Origin: Candidatus Saccharimonadales bacterium
GTDB lineage: Bacteria; Patescibacteriota; Saccharimonadia; Saccharimonadales; Saccharimonadaceae
Assembly (NCBI GenBank): GCA_030145955.1
Contig: JASLCR010000010.1
Location: 1-23,098 of the forward strand
Reading direction: 5' to 3'
DNA: 23,098 nt
Positions 8,630-16,297 of this stretch are shown here, in pieces (positions within the stretch are counted from its first letter, which is position 1; each line of letters starts with the position of its first letter). The translations under genes and the position numbers were made by a program. The notes beneath the pieces are model-generated. The model was not told the origin of the DNA and ran no database searches. It worked only from the letters and a program-made list of their open reading frames with translations.

Positions 8630-9430
8630 CTAGCCATTAGCAAGTTCAACCAGTGCATCCTCTGCTCGGCGCGGACCTCGCCCACTTGCTCTTTTCTTTG
8701 ACGGATTTCCACCACTAGCTCTCGCCTTTTCTCCGTCTTCTTTATTAGCTACTTTTTTTGCAAAAAGCATACGACCAGCATCGGTTTGAATACTTCTAAT
8801 AAATTCGACATTGATCGTCTTCCCAATATCCTGCTTGGCTTGCTCAATTACTACCATTGTGCCGTCAGCCATGTAACCAACGCCCTGATGTGCATCGCTG
8901 CCTTTTTGTGCCACCGCGATACTCACCCGCTCACCAGGCAAGAAATTCATGCGAAGATTCTTGGCAAGCTCGTTAATATTAAGAACCCGGATTGCTTCAG
9001 CCTTTGCCACCTTATTGAGATTGTAGTCAATCGTGCATATAGAGCCCCTATATTTGCGAGCAAGGCTAAGTAGCTGATTATCAACATCATGAGCTGTCTT
9101 CTGGTCATCAAATACGGTAACCTGTAGTGAATCGAGGTCTCTGAGCGACCGTGCGATATCAAGCCCATGACGAGCACGAGAGCGCTTTTCGGTATCAGAC
9201 CCGTCTGCAAGCAGCTGCAACTCACTCAAGACGCTGCGCGGTATCACGAGATGCTCAGGCATGAAACCTGCACGAGCAGCATCGACAATTCTTCCGTCGA
9301 TTAATGCCGAAGTGTCAATAAAACACGCTGCATCGAGCCGTAACGTCTGCTTGCGTCGCCACAGCAGAATACCACTCAGAATCAGAAGCTCAAGCTGCAG
9401 AATAAGCAGCATCGTGATCACTATTTCCAT
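8630..9430 (-). CDS. Membrane-anchored PIN/TRAM domain protein (YacL-like)
   Basis: The 266-residue protein has one N-terminal membrane helix (about 3-23), a PIN nuclease-fold domain (about 35-155) with the acidic residues D39 (FIDTSALIDGR), E70, D115/D117 and D135, and a TRAM RNA-binding domain (about 163-225). A basic, low-complexity tail (KKRASGRGPRR) follows. This is the YacL architecture, but the usual multi-helix N-terminus is cut to one helix. Its biochemical role in the family is poorly defined; a ribonuclease or RNA-binding role is inferred from the domains. It follows radA by 17 nt, as yacL follows radA/disA in Firmicutes, and closes the clpC cluster at a terminator. Start ATG 9430 has AAGGA about 10 nt upstream. 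Confidence 0.85.
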   Translation of the reverse strand: MEIVITMLLILQLELLILSGILLWRRKQTLRLDAACFIDTSALIDGRIVDAARAGFMPEHLVIPRSVLSELQLLADGSDTEKRSRARHGLDIARSLRDLDSLQVTVFDDQKTAHDVDNQLLSLARKYRGSICTIDYNLNKVAKAEAIRVLNINELAKNLRMNFLPGERVSIAVAQKGSDAHQGVGYMADGTMVVIEQAKQDIGKTINVEFIRSIQTDAGRMLFAKKVANKEDGEKARASGGNPSKKRASGRGPRRAEDALVELANG

Positions 9431-9447
9431 AATTTATAATTCCTTTT

Positions 9448-10800
9448 CTAATTTAAATAGTCAATAAGTGCCTGACGGAGACTCGTAATCTCATCGATAA
9501 ATGATGATTTACTCGCACCCCTCGGAGCCAATGCTTTAGTAAATCCAAGCTTTTTTGCCTCTTCAATACGTTTTGCGGCGTGTTGGACAGAACGCACCTC
9601 ACCGCCTAGTCCAACCTCGCCAAACACGACGACACTATCGTCAAGCTGTCGCTCTGCAGCTGCGGAGGCTACAGCCATTGCGATCGCAAGATCAGCGCCC
9701 GAATCAGCAAGCTTCAAGCCGCCAACGACATTCACATAGATATCTTTATCTGATAATTTCAATTTAGTTCGTCGTTCGAGTACGGCAATTAAAAGATTCA
9801 ATCGGTTAAGATCAAAGCCGCTTGCTGTCCGTTTAGGATACCCGAAACTTGTTGGATTGACAAGTGCCTGAATCTCTACAAGCAGCGGTCTTGTGCCTTC
9901 CATGGTTGCTAAAATTACAGATCCATCCGCTTGTTGGCGCTCCGCAAGTAGTGCGGCTGACGGATTTTTTACCACCTCGAGTCCCTTTTCGGCCATCTCG
10001 AAGATCGCCACTTCTGCTGTTGATCCGTAGCGATTCTTAGCAGCACGTACCATTTTAAAGCCCCCGTATCGGTCACCCTCAAATTGCAGCACTACATCAA
10101 CAAGATGCTCCAAGACTTTTGGCCCGGCGATTGATCCTTCCTTTGTCACATGTCCGACAAGTATCGTCGCAGCACCCGATGCTTTAGCTGCACGCGTAAT
10201 GACATTTGCTGCGTTGGTAATTTGACTCACCGTACCCGGCGCACTCGCTATCTCCTCGAGACTCAATGTCTGAATCGAGTCAACAATCACCAGCGCATAC
10301 TTTCCTTCGCGAATTGTCACCGCAATATCATCAGCACTTGTACTCGCGACAAATTCAAGCTCGTCAGCATCGGAAGCACCTAATCGTTCAGCGCGAAGCT
10401 TCACTTGATGCGCGCTTTCCTCTCCACTGACATATAGTACTCTGTGTTGCCCCGCGACATGCGATGCAAGTTGTAAAAGAAGCGTACTTTTGCCAATACC
10501 CGGCTGCCCGGCAAGAAGCGTCACGCCGCCCGGCAGTATACCACCACCAAGCACCGTGTCGAGGTCGGGTATACCACTTGAGATACGCTTTGAAACTTTT
10601 TCCGTTTCAATAGAGTGCATAGTTTGGGTCTTGAGACGTTTACCATGTGCTGCACTTCGCGCTATCGCCGAATTACCCGCTGGTACAACTTCCTGTTCAA
10701 CGAGGGTGTTCCAGCCACCACAGTTTTCGCATTTACCTGTCCACTTTGCATACGCTTCACCGCATTGCTGACAAACATATTTCTTTTGTGCTTTTGCCAT
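9448..10800 (-). CDS. radA: DNA repair protein RadA (Sms)
   Basis: RadA is a RecA-like, DnaB-type helicase that drives branch migration during recombination. The 450-residue protein has an N-terminal C4 zinc finger (C10, C13, C24, C27), Walker A GQPGIGKST (98-106), the RadA signature KNRYGS (about residue 256) and a C-terminal Lon-like domain with a GEVGLGGEVR segment. Length and motifs are standard. The start ATG 10800 lies 14 nt after the metallopeptidase stop. Immediately upstream, TGA-TATACT gives an extended -10 box whose TGA is that stop codon, so radA may also have its own, nearly leaderless promoter inside the operon. Confidence 0.96.
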   Translation of the reverse strand: MAKAQKKYVCQQCGEAYAKWTGKCENCGGWNTLVEQEVVPAGNSAIARSAAHGKRLKTQTMHSIETEKVSKRISSGIPDLDTVLGGGILPGGVTLLAGQPGIGKSTLLLQLASHVAGQHRVLYVSGEESAHQVKLRAERLGASDADELEFVASTSADDIAVTIREGKYALVIVDSIQTLSLEEIASAPGTVSQITNAANVITRAAKASGAATILVGHVTKEGSIAGPKVLEHLVDVVLQFEGDRYGGFKMVRAAKNRYGSTAEVAIFEMAEKGLEVVKNPSAALLAERQQADGSVILATMEGTRPLLVEIQALVNPTSFGYPKRTASGFDLNRLNLLIAVLERRTKLKLSDKDIYVNVVGGLKLADSGADLAIAMAVASAAAERQLDDSVVVFGEVGLGGEVRSVQHAAKRIEEAKKLGFTKALAPRGASKSSFIDEITSLRQALIDYLN

Positions 10801-10808
10801 ATAAGTTA

Positions 10809-10817
10809 AGTATATCA
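10809..10817 (-). promoter_or_regulatory. Possible internal promoter of radA
   Basis: TGA-TATACT on the minus strand (10817-10809) is followed after 8 nt by the radA ATG. The TG of the extended -10 is part of the stop codon of the upstream gene. There is no Shine-Dalgarno between. Confidence 0.4.
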
Positions 10818-11810
10818 GTTTTCAAGAGAAGGAATTGGCGCAGGCGAGCTATTAATACTTTGGTTCAAAGCATTATACTCATCGACTAGCTTATTCCGGT
10901 CACTGGTTAATTCTTTGATTTTTGCAATATTTGCCAGAATTGTTGCTCGCTCAGATTGAAGGCCTGCCCTCCTAGACTCCAGCGTCGTACGATCATTACG
11001 AAGCTCTGCTGCTGAAGTATATGTTCTCCGATTAAAATCTGCGATATCTTTATTGAGCGCCTGCTGCTTTTTGTTGTAGGCCGAGATTTGCCTGTTAGTT
11101 TGAGCTGTCAGCGCGTTAATTGCTTCGAGTTGCGATTCAAGCTTTGCAGTTACACTTTCAAACACTCCGTTATACTTCTCGTAGAAACCAACCACCGTTT
11201 GGCGGGAATTAAAGTACTGCTTGTAGTGTCGCTCCAAGGCATCTCCCAGTGTAGGAAACTCCGAGCCGAGTATTGCATACAGCTCATTATATTCTTCGCC
11301 TGGTTCGGTCTTTCGGTAATACTCAAGCCGCTTCTTTAGATCCGGAGTCATGATGGTTGCAAGCACCTTTTTAATCTCTGCATTAACCTCGTCTCGCTCA
11401 CCATCACTCATGCGCTCATACGCAGCGTGGAGCAGTTCATGGGCCGCAGTTGTTTCCTCGATGCCGTCGAGCTTTTCATTCTTTACATCAAAAATAAAGA
11501 TACGCTGCTCTACGTAGCAACCAAGAATTGGGTTATTAGTTTCCTTTTGTTGCTTACAGCTTGTATTAAACTCGTCAGCTGTTTGGAGTTTTGGCTGGCT
11601 GGCATTAAATAACATCTGTCCCTGATCGGTCAGCTTAAGATCGTTTCTTATTGTCGCGACCGCTGTAGATGCCTGATATTGACTCGCCAGTACGTAGTCG
11701 ACAATCGCTTGTCGTTGCCAAAACGCGAAGAGTAGTAGCGCACATGCAAGAAGAAATACAATCCCGCTCGCTAGCCAGCCACCTCTACTTGTTGTCTTCT
11801 GTTGCAACAC
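10815..11810 (-). CDS. Membrane-anchored HExxH metallopeptidase with coiled-coil tail
   Basis: I do not recognise a named family. The 331-residue protein has one N-terminal membrane helix (about 13-31, with positive residues before it, so the rest is predicted outside). It then carries a domain with HELLH (124-128) and a plausible third zinc ligand, E176, in EEYNELYAILGSEF, as in gluzincin-type peptidases. Two cysteines (C85, C98) could form a disulfide. The C-terminal third (about 205-320) is rich in Lys, Gln, Asn and Glu and looks like a coiled coil. The GTG start at 11810 overlaps the end of clpC by 26 nt and has a ribosome site (GAGGTGG, 6 nt spacing) inside clpC. It stands where Firmicutes have other genes of the clpC-radA block, so an envelope quality-control role is a reasonable guess. 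Confidence 0.72.
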   Translation of the reverse strand: MLQQKTTSRGGWLASGIVFLLACALLLFAFWQRQAIVDYVLASQYQASTAVATIRNDLKLTDQGQMLFNASQPKLQTADEFNTSCKQQKETNNPILGCYVEQRIFIFDVKNEKLDGIEETTAAHELLHAAYERMSDGERDEVNAEIKKVLATIMTPDLKKRLEYYRKTEPGEEYNELYAILGSEFPTLGDALERHYKQYFNSRQTVVGFYEKYNGVFESVTAKLESQLEAINALTAQTNRQISAYNKKQQALNKDIADFNRRTYTSAAELRNDRTTLESRRAGLQSERATILANIAKIKELTSDRNKLVDEYNALNQSINSSPAPIPSLEN

Positions 11811-14256
11811 TCACTACCACCTCGCCCGAAACAATTTCTGCCTTGAGTATATCACCTTTTGTAAACCGCTCCTCCAGAATGCCCTCCGCAATTGGATGTT
11901 CAAGATGGTCTTGGATTGCTCTTCGTAAAGGACGTGCACCAAACTTCTCGTCATAGCCATGATCAATGACATACTTTTTCGCAGCCGGAGTAATCACCAA
12001 GCGCAGCCCCTTCTTCATGAGGCGTTCATTAAGCTCTTCGTGCAGATTATCAAAAATTTTCTTCACCTCTCGCCGTGTAAGAGCTCGGAATGTTACCAGC
12101 GCATCAAAACGATTAATGAGCTCTGGACGCATAAGCTTTGAAAGGGCTTTTTCTGCGGCGTGAGCATTCTCGCTATGCACTTTATCAAGCTCTTTTGCAT
12201 CAGCCTTCGAAGCAGCATGGAAACCGAGCGACGACTCTCTCATCATCGCATCGGCACCAACATTGCTTGTGAGGATCACAATTGTATTCGAGAAATCAAC
12301 ACTCCGGCCTTTGGCATCCGTAACCGTGCCATCTTCAAGCAGTTGCAGAAGTAGCTGGAACACATCTGGATGCGCTTTTTCAATTTCATCAAACAGCACG
12401 ACACTGTAGGGCTGTCGGCGAATTTTATCAGTCAACTGACCACCATCTTCATAGCCAACATATCCTGCCGGCGCACCCACAAGTCTTGCAGTATTGTGTC
12501 GCTCGCCAAACTCGCTCATATCAATCTTTATCAGTGCGTCTTCACTACCGAAGACCTCACGAGCCAGCACCTTTGCAAGTTCAGTTTTACCAACTCCTGT
12601 TGGCCCCATGAACACAAAGCTACCAATTGGCCGCTTCTGGCTTGCTACACCACTTCGGCTGCGCCTAACAGCTCGGGCAACTTTCTCAACTGCTTCTTCC
12701 TGTCCAATGACATACTTACCGAGATGCTTTTCAAGCCGCCTTAGTGTTGCTGCTTCTGAACGCTTAACGCGTTTCACCGGTATGCCGGTCATGACTGCGA
12801 TCGCATGTGCAATATCATCGCTAGTAAGTGTAATCGGCTGCTTCTTTTCTTGCTTCTCGATCAGCTCATCGAGTTGTTTCTGGAGCTGCGACAAACGTGT
12901 CTTGTAAAGTGCCGCACGTTCGTAATCTTCTGCGTTCACCGCTTCATCCATCTTGTCGTTCAGCTGCGTAATCTGCTTTGTGAGGTCACGTTGCTTTGAT
13001 GGCTTTTGACCCGTCTGCGATCGACGTCTGGCAGCGGCTTCATCAATGACATCAATGGCTTTATCGGGCATAAATCGCTCTGAAACATAACGATCAGCCA
13101 TAAACACTGCATCCTCGAGTACTTCGTCGCTCATCGAGACTTCATGATGATTTTCATAGTATGGTCGGAGACCCTTTAAGATTGCAAGCGTATCCTTAAG
13201 ATTCGGTTCTTTGACAATAATTGTCTGGAAGCGTCGCTCAAGCGCTGCATCTTTTTCGATATGTTTTCGATATTCATCAAGTGTTGTTGCCCCAATCAGA
13301 TGAAGCTCACCACGGGCGAGTGCTGGTTTTAGCATATTCGCCGCATCAAGCGCACCTTCAGCAGCTCCGGCACCAACAAGAAGGTGGAGCTCATCAATAA
13401 ATACAATTGTATTTTGCTGCTCGGCAAGTTCGTTCACCACTTTTTTCAAGCGTTCCTCAAACTCACCACGGTATTTCGTACCCACAATCATACCGGCTAG
13501 ATCAAGCTGAATAATTCGCTTATCAAGTAAATAATCAGGCACATCTTCAGCAGCGATGCGGCGCGCCAAGCCCTCAACTACTGCCGTCTTTCCGACGCCA
13601 GGTTCACCAATCAGAACTGGATTATTTTTTGTACGGCGCATCAAAATAGTAATCATACGCTCTTGCTCTTTGTCACGACCAATAACCGGGTCAAGATCGC
13701 CCGACCGCGCCTGGGCTGTTAAGTCGGTACCAAAGGTATCGAGCGCACCGCCACCGCGTTTACGCTTCTGGCGAGGCGAGTCAACCTGTACTGAGTCTTG
13801 CTGCTGCCTATCAAGGAATTCTTCCAGTTCACCTCGAAGATCTTCAATATCCACACCCATATCGCGGAGTAGCACGGTAGCGCGAGCATTCTTTTGCGCC
13901 AAAATGCTATAGATAATGTGCTCGGTACCCAAGAAATCCTGATGGAATTCTTGCGCCATCTCCCAGGCCATTTTTAGTGTCAGCTTCGCTGTCTCGCTCA
14001 GCCCTGATGCCCCTGTACCAATCAGCACCGTCCGAGGAGTAAGATTAAGCGCCATCTCAGCACGATCAAGCGTCACATTTGCATCAGCAAGCATCTTTGC
14101 GCCTACCGATGAACCTTGCGCCAAAATACCAAGTAGTAAATGCTCGGTCCCTATATATGCACTGCCATAGCCACGTGCAATTGCGTTTGCTTGCTGCAAA
14201 CTAGTACGTGCGTTGTCGGTCAAGTGTGACACGAACTCTGCGAAATCATCAGCCAT
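11785..14256 (-). CDS. clpC: ClpC-type AAA+ unfoldase
   Basis: ClpC unfolds proteins and feeds them to ClpP. The 823-residue protein has a double Clp_N domain (about 1-145), AAA D1 with Walker A GEPGVGKT (217-224) and Walker B FIDELH, a UVR/middle region (about 425-460, MDEAVNAEDYERAALYKTRL), AAA D2 with GPTGVGKT and FDEIEKAHPD, and a C-terminal D2-small domain. The tripeptide LGF in SSLGFHAA of D2 matches the ClpP-docking loop, so a partnership with a ClpP encoded elsewhere is expected. I chose ATG 14256 (family-like MADDFAEF, AGGAGGAAG upstream but at long spacing); ATG 14295 is an alternative that adds 13 residues. Control by HrcA is predicted from the CIRCE operator. Confidence 0.96.
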   Translation of the reverse strand: MADDFAEFVSHLTDNARTSLQQANAIARGYGSAYIGTEHLLLGILAQGSSVGAKMLADANVTLDRAEMALNLTPRTVLIGTGASGLSETAKLTLKMAWEMAQEFHQDFLGTEHIIYSILAQKNARATVLLRDMGVDIEDLRGELEEFLDRQQQDSVQVDSPRQKRKRGGGALDTFGTDLTAQARSGDLDPVIGRDKEQERMITILMRRTKNNPVLIGEPGVGKTAVVEGLARRIAAEDVPDYLLDKRIIQLDLAGMIVGTKYRGEFEERLKKVVNELAEQQNTIVFIDELHLLVGAGAAEGALDAANMLKPALARGELHLIGATTLDEYRKHIEKDAALERRFQTIIVKEPNLKDTLAILKGLRPYYENHHEVSMSDEVLEDAVFMADRYVSERFMPDKAIDVIDEAAARRRSQTGQKPSKQRDLTKQITQLNDKMDEAVNAEDYERAALYKTRLSQLQKQLDELIEKQEKKQPITLTSDDIAHAIAVMTGIPVKRVKRSEAATLRRLEKHLGKYVIGQEEAVEKVARAVRRSRSGVASQKRPIGSFVFMGPTGVGKTELAKVLAREVFGSEDALIKIDMSEFGERHNTARLVGAPAGYVGYEDGGQLTDKIRRQPYSVVLFDEIEKAHPDVFQLLLQLLEDGTVTDAKGRSVDFSNTIVILTSNVGADAMMRESSLGFHAASKADAKELDKVHSENAHAAEKALSKLMRPELINRFDALVTFRALTRREVKKIFDNLHEELNERLMKKGLRLVITPAAKKYVIDHGYDEKFGARPLRRAIQDHLEHPIAEGILEERFTKGDILKAEIVSGEVVVSVATEDNK

Positions 14257-14321
14257 AATTCTATTATCTTCCTCCTGGTCAGTAGGCGCAAGCATTTTGC
14301 TTTTCCTACCGATCTACACCT

Positions 14322-14350
14322 AGTATACACAAAAATTAGCACTCACGCAA
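14322..14350 (-). promoter_or_regulatory. Promoter of clpC
   Basis: The -10 TATACT lies on the minus strand at 14327-14322. A 17-nt spacer places the -35 hexamer TTGCGT at 14350-14345, inside the CIRCE spacer. Transcription should start near 14315, leaving about 58 nt of leader to the ATG at 14256. Confidence 0.65.
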
Positions 14351-14362
14351 TGAGAGTGCTAA
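14336..14362. promoter_or_regulatory. CIRCE element (HrcA operator), possible nusA terminator
   Basis: The inverted repeat TTAGCACTC-N9-GAGTGCTAA matches the CIRCE consensus exactly in both arms and in spacing. It covers the clpC -35 region, so HrcA binding should block the polymerase. On the minus strand the same repeat, extended to AATTAGCACTC/GAGTGCTAATT and followed by TTT, sits 19 nt after the nusA stop and could also serve as its intrinsic terminator. Confidence 0.93.
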
Positions 14363-14380
14363 TTTAGCAGTTAGATAAAA

Positions 14381-15502
14381 TTACTCAGCAGACTCTTCAA
14401 GCGCGCTAAAGAGACTATCTTCAATATTTTTCTTCGGCTTTGCCTCCGCTTTTTTCTCTGGCTGCGCTGTCTCGATATCGAGTTCATAGCCAGTGAGACG
14501 TGAGGCGAGGCGAACATTCTGACCACCGCGGCCAATCGCGATTGACTGCTGGTCTTCGGCAACAAATACCTTTGCCTTTTTCTCAGCTTCATCAATCTCT
14601 ACCTTCACCACTTCTGCTGGGCTGAGTGCCTCACGAATGAATTCAACTGGATCTTCCTTGTAGGTGATGATATCGATCTTTTCTTGATCACCAATTTCGT
14701 TCATGACAGCCTGTACACGAGTACCATGACCACCAACAAATGTACCCACCGGGTCCACACCGGGTACCGACGAGCTGACTGCAATCTTTGTACGGCGACC
14801 AGCTTCACGAGCAATTGCCTTTACTTCGACTGCTCCCGTTTCCATTTCCGGTACTTCCTGCTGGAAGAGGTGTTCGATAAATGCTTCGTTTCCACGGCTC
14901 AAGATAAGCTGCGGACCGCGGTTATCGCGCTCGATATCTTTGATAAATACTTTAATTCGAGAACCAATACTATAGAATTCACCCTGGATCTGCTCGCTCT
15001 GTGGCAAAATACCAATCGCCTTGCCAAGTTCTACGCGTACAACACGTGGTTCAACACGCTGCACCGTACCGGTAACGACGGTACCAATTTTGTCTTCGTA
15101 TTCTTCAAGCACAACCTCACGCTCTGCTTCGCGAAGACGCTGCAATACCACCTGCTTTGCAGTCTGTGCCGCCACGCGACCAAACGAAGTCACTTCATGT
15201 TCTTCCTCGATCATATCGCCAAGTGCCACGTCGGCTTTTTCTTTCTTTGCATCCTCGAGGCTAATTTCGTGCGCATCGCTGCCCACTTCCTCAACTACCT
15301 CACGAGCCACAAATACTTTTGCTGTACCGTCATTTGTATTGAGAATTGCGCGTACTTCTTGGTCACGCTCACCGTTATCACGGCGCCATGCAGCCGCAAT
15401 CGCCTGCTCAATAACACTCATTACAGTTTCTTCTGGCAGATTCTTTTCTTCTGCAATTGTGCGTACTGCGAGAGTAAGCTGCTTAATGTTTAGATCGTCC
15501 AT
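14381..15502 (-). CDS. nusA: Transcription termination/antitermination factor NusA
   Basis: NusA binds RNA polymerase and modulates pausing, intrinsic termination and antitermination. The 373-residue protein has the N-terminal polymerase-binding domain (1-135), an S1 domain (about 139-205), KH1 (about 225-285, GGHGTRVQAV) and KH2 (about 295-345, IGRGGQNVRLASRLTG), and a short charged tail. There are no C-terminal acidic repeats, as in Gram-positive NusA. I chose ATG 15502 (MDDLNIKQL) rather than the longer frame upstream because AAAGGAAT lies 7 nt before it and the upstream codons contain the promoter and leader hairpin. The usual partners rimP, infB and rbfA are not adjacent. Confidence 0.96.
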   Translation of the reverse strand: MDDLNIKQLTLAVRTIAEEKNLPEETVMSVIEQAIAAAWRRDNGERDQEVRAILNTNDGTAKVFVAREVVEEVGSDAHEISLEDAKKEKADVALGDMIEEEHEVTSFGRVAAQTAKQVVLQRLREAEREVVLEEYEDKIGTVVTGTVQRVEPRVVRVELGKAIGILPQSEQIQGEFYSIGSRIKVFIKDIERDNRGPQLILSRGNEAFIEHLFQQEVPEMETGAVEVKAIAREAGRRTKIAVSSSVPGVDPVGTFVGGHGTRVQAVMNEIGDQEKIDIITYKEDPVEFIREALSPAEVVKVEIDEAEKKAKVFVAEDQQSIAIGRGGQNVRLASRLTGYELDIETAQPEKKAEAKPKKNIEDSLFSALEESAE

Positions 15503-15523
15503 GGGGTATTCCTTTCTTTTATG

Positions 15524-15547
15524 AAAAAATCCGACCTGCCGGCCGGA
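15524..15547 (-). terminator. Leader hairpin with U-tract, putative nusA attenuator
   Basis: On the minus strand TCCGGCC (15547-15541), loop GGCA and GGTCGGA (15536-15530) form a 7-bp GC-rich stem with one G-U pair, followed at once by six T (15529-15524). It has the form of an intrinsic terminator. It lies between the nusA -10 box and the nusA ribosome site, so it would stop transcripts from the nusA promoter as well as read-through from the HNH gene. Confidence 0.72.
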
Positions 15548-15560
15548 ATGTACTACCTTC

Positions 15561-15569
15561 AGTATACCA
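15561..15569 (-). promoter_or_regulatory. Extended -10 promoter of nusA
   Basis: TGG-TATACT on the minus strand (15569-15561). The predicted start is near 15554, about 52 nt above the ATG, and the terminator-like hairpin begins only about 7 nt into the transcript. The -35 is not obvious. Confidence 0.55.
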
Positions 15570-15597
15570 AGTCTTTTATATACATGCAAGATACTCT

Positions 15598-16263
15598 CTA
15601 GCAAGAAGAAAGAATCTGCACAATTGCCTGCTTCTCGGCTGGTGTTACCCAAAGATGATATTTTTGCTTCACCTTAATCTGCCGCTCAACATATTGACAC
15701 CGAAATACTTTATTGGGTGGCAGCCAAGTTGCTGCATCACCATCAGATTTTTGCTGATTCGCATCGCCATCAACAGCTAGTAAGTTGAGCGAGTCATTCG
15801 CCAAGGCTTCGCGCTGTACATACGCCAATTGCTGCGCTCCTGTTTGCCATGCGTTACTCAGTGCCACCACATGATCAATCTGTATGTCGTCACTCGTCGT
15901 TGCTCCGCGCTGGAAATTGATCATCTTACCAGTGTATGGATCATGAAGCTGGCCTGACAGTACTTTACAATTTACATCAACAATTTCGTTTGAAAGGTCT
16001 CGAGCCAAAATAATATTTCGCGTATCGCAATTGCCAATCCTACTCCATCCATCACCAAATTGTGCGCGAGTATAGCCCGTCTTTGGCGCTCGCCCTTTCA
16101 CCTCAAGCGTGTTCAATATATCGACGGCCGACTTGCCCTGACTAGAGACCGGCGCACTAGCTGGGGCAATCAGCTGCATATTTTGCTGCGATAACCACGC
16201 AGCACAAGCAAATAGCAGCATAAATAGCGTCCCCATTAATCTTCGCCGATATGCTTTCCTCAT
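15598..16263 (-). CDS. Secreted HNH endonuclease-like protein (DUF1524 type)
   Basis: The 221-residue protein has an N-terminal signal sequence (basic MRKAYRRR, hydrophobic core about 9-24) and then the secreted HNH nuclease pattern found widely in Actinobacteria: YTRAQFGDGW, GNCDTRNIIL, IDHVVALSNAWQTGAQQ (129-145, D130-H131), ANDSLNLLAVDGDANQQKSD (155-174) and CQYVERQIKVKQKY near the end. The D-H pair, N169 and K172 fit the HNH/beta-beta-alpha-metal core. C20 in LLFAC could be a lipobox, but it is not a good one. It probably degrades extracellular DNA for nucleotide salvage; this is inferred. Start ATG 16263 is 6 nt below a TATACT box with no ribosome site. It diverges from pepN. Confidence 0.83.
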   Translation of the reverse strand: MRKAYRRRLMGTLFMLLFACAAWLSQQNMQLIAPASAPVSSQGKSAVDILNTLEVKGRAPKTGYTRAQFGDGWSRIGNCDTRNIILARDLSNEIVDVNCKVLSGQLHDPYTGKMINFQRGATTSDDIQIDHVVALSNAWQTGAQQLAYVQREALANDSLNLLAVDGDANQQKSDGDAATWLPPNKVFRCQYVERQIKVKQKYHLWVTPAEKQAIVQILSSC

Positions 16264-16269
16264 CTCTTC

Positions 16270-16275
16270 AGTATA
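16270..16275 (-). promoter_or_regulatory. -10 box of the HNH gene (leaderless)
   Basis: TATACT on the minus strand (16275-16270) is followed by GAAGAG and then the ATG at 16263. Its upstream half overlaps the pepN promoter, so the two divergent promoters probably compete for polymerase. Confidence 0.5.
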
Positions 16276-16281
16276 TATAAA

Positions 16282-16290
16282 TGCTACACT
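16282..16290 (+). promoter_or_regulatory. Extended -10 promoter of the M1 aminopeptidase (leaderless)
   Basis: TGC-TACACT at 16282-16290, then GGTATAT and the ATG at 16298. There is no Shine-Dalgarno. The -10 box is 9 nt from the divergent HNH -10 box. Confidence 0.55.
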
Positions 16291-16297
16291 GGTATAT

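Noticed and set aside
14684..15493. A 269-codon open frame on the + strand opposite nusA
   Set aside because: It lies wholly antisense to a clear nusA gene and encodes a Cys/Phe/Thr-rich sequence with no domain; it is a shadow of biased codon use in nusA.
15503..15652. Longer nusA frame with about 50 extra N-terminal residues
   Set aside because: These codons cover the promoter and leader hairpin, and the extra peptide does not resemble NusA; ATG 15502 has a good ribosome site.
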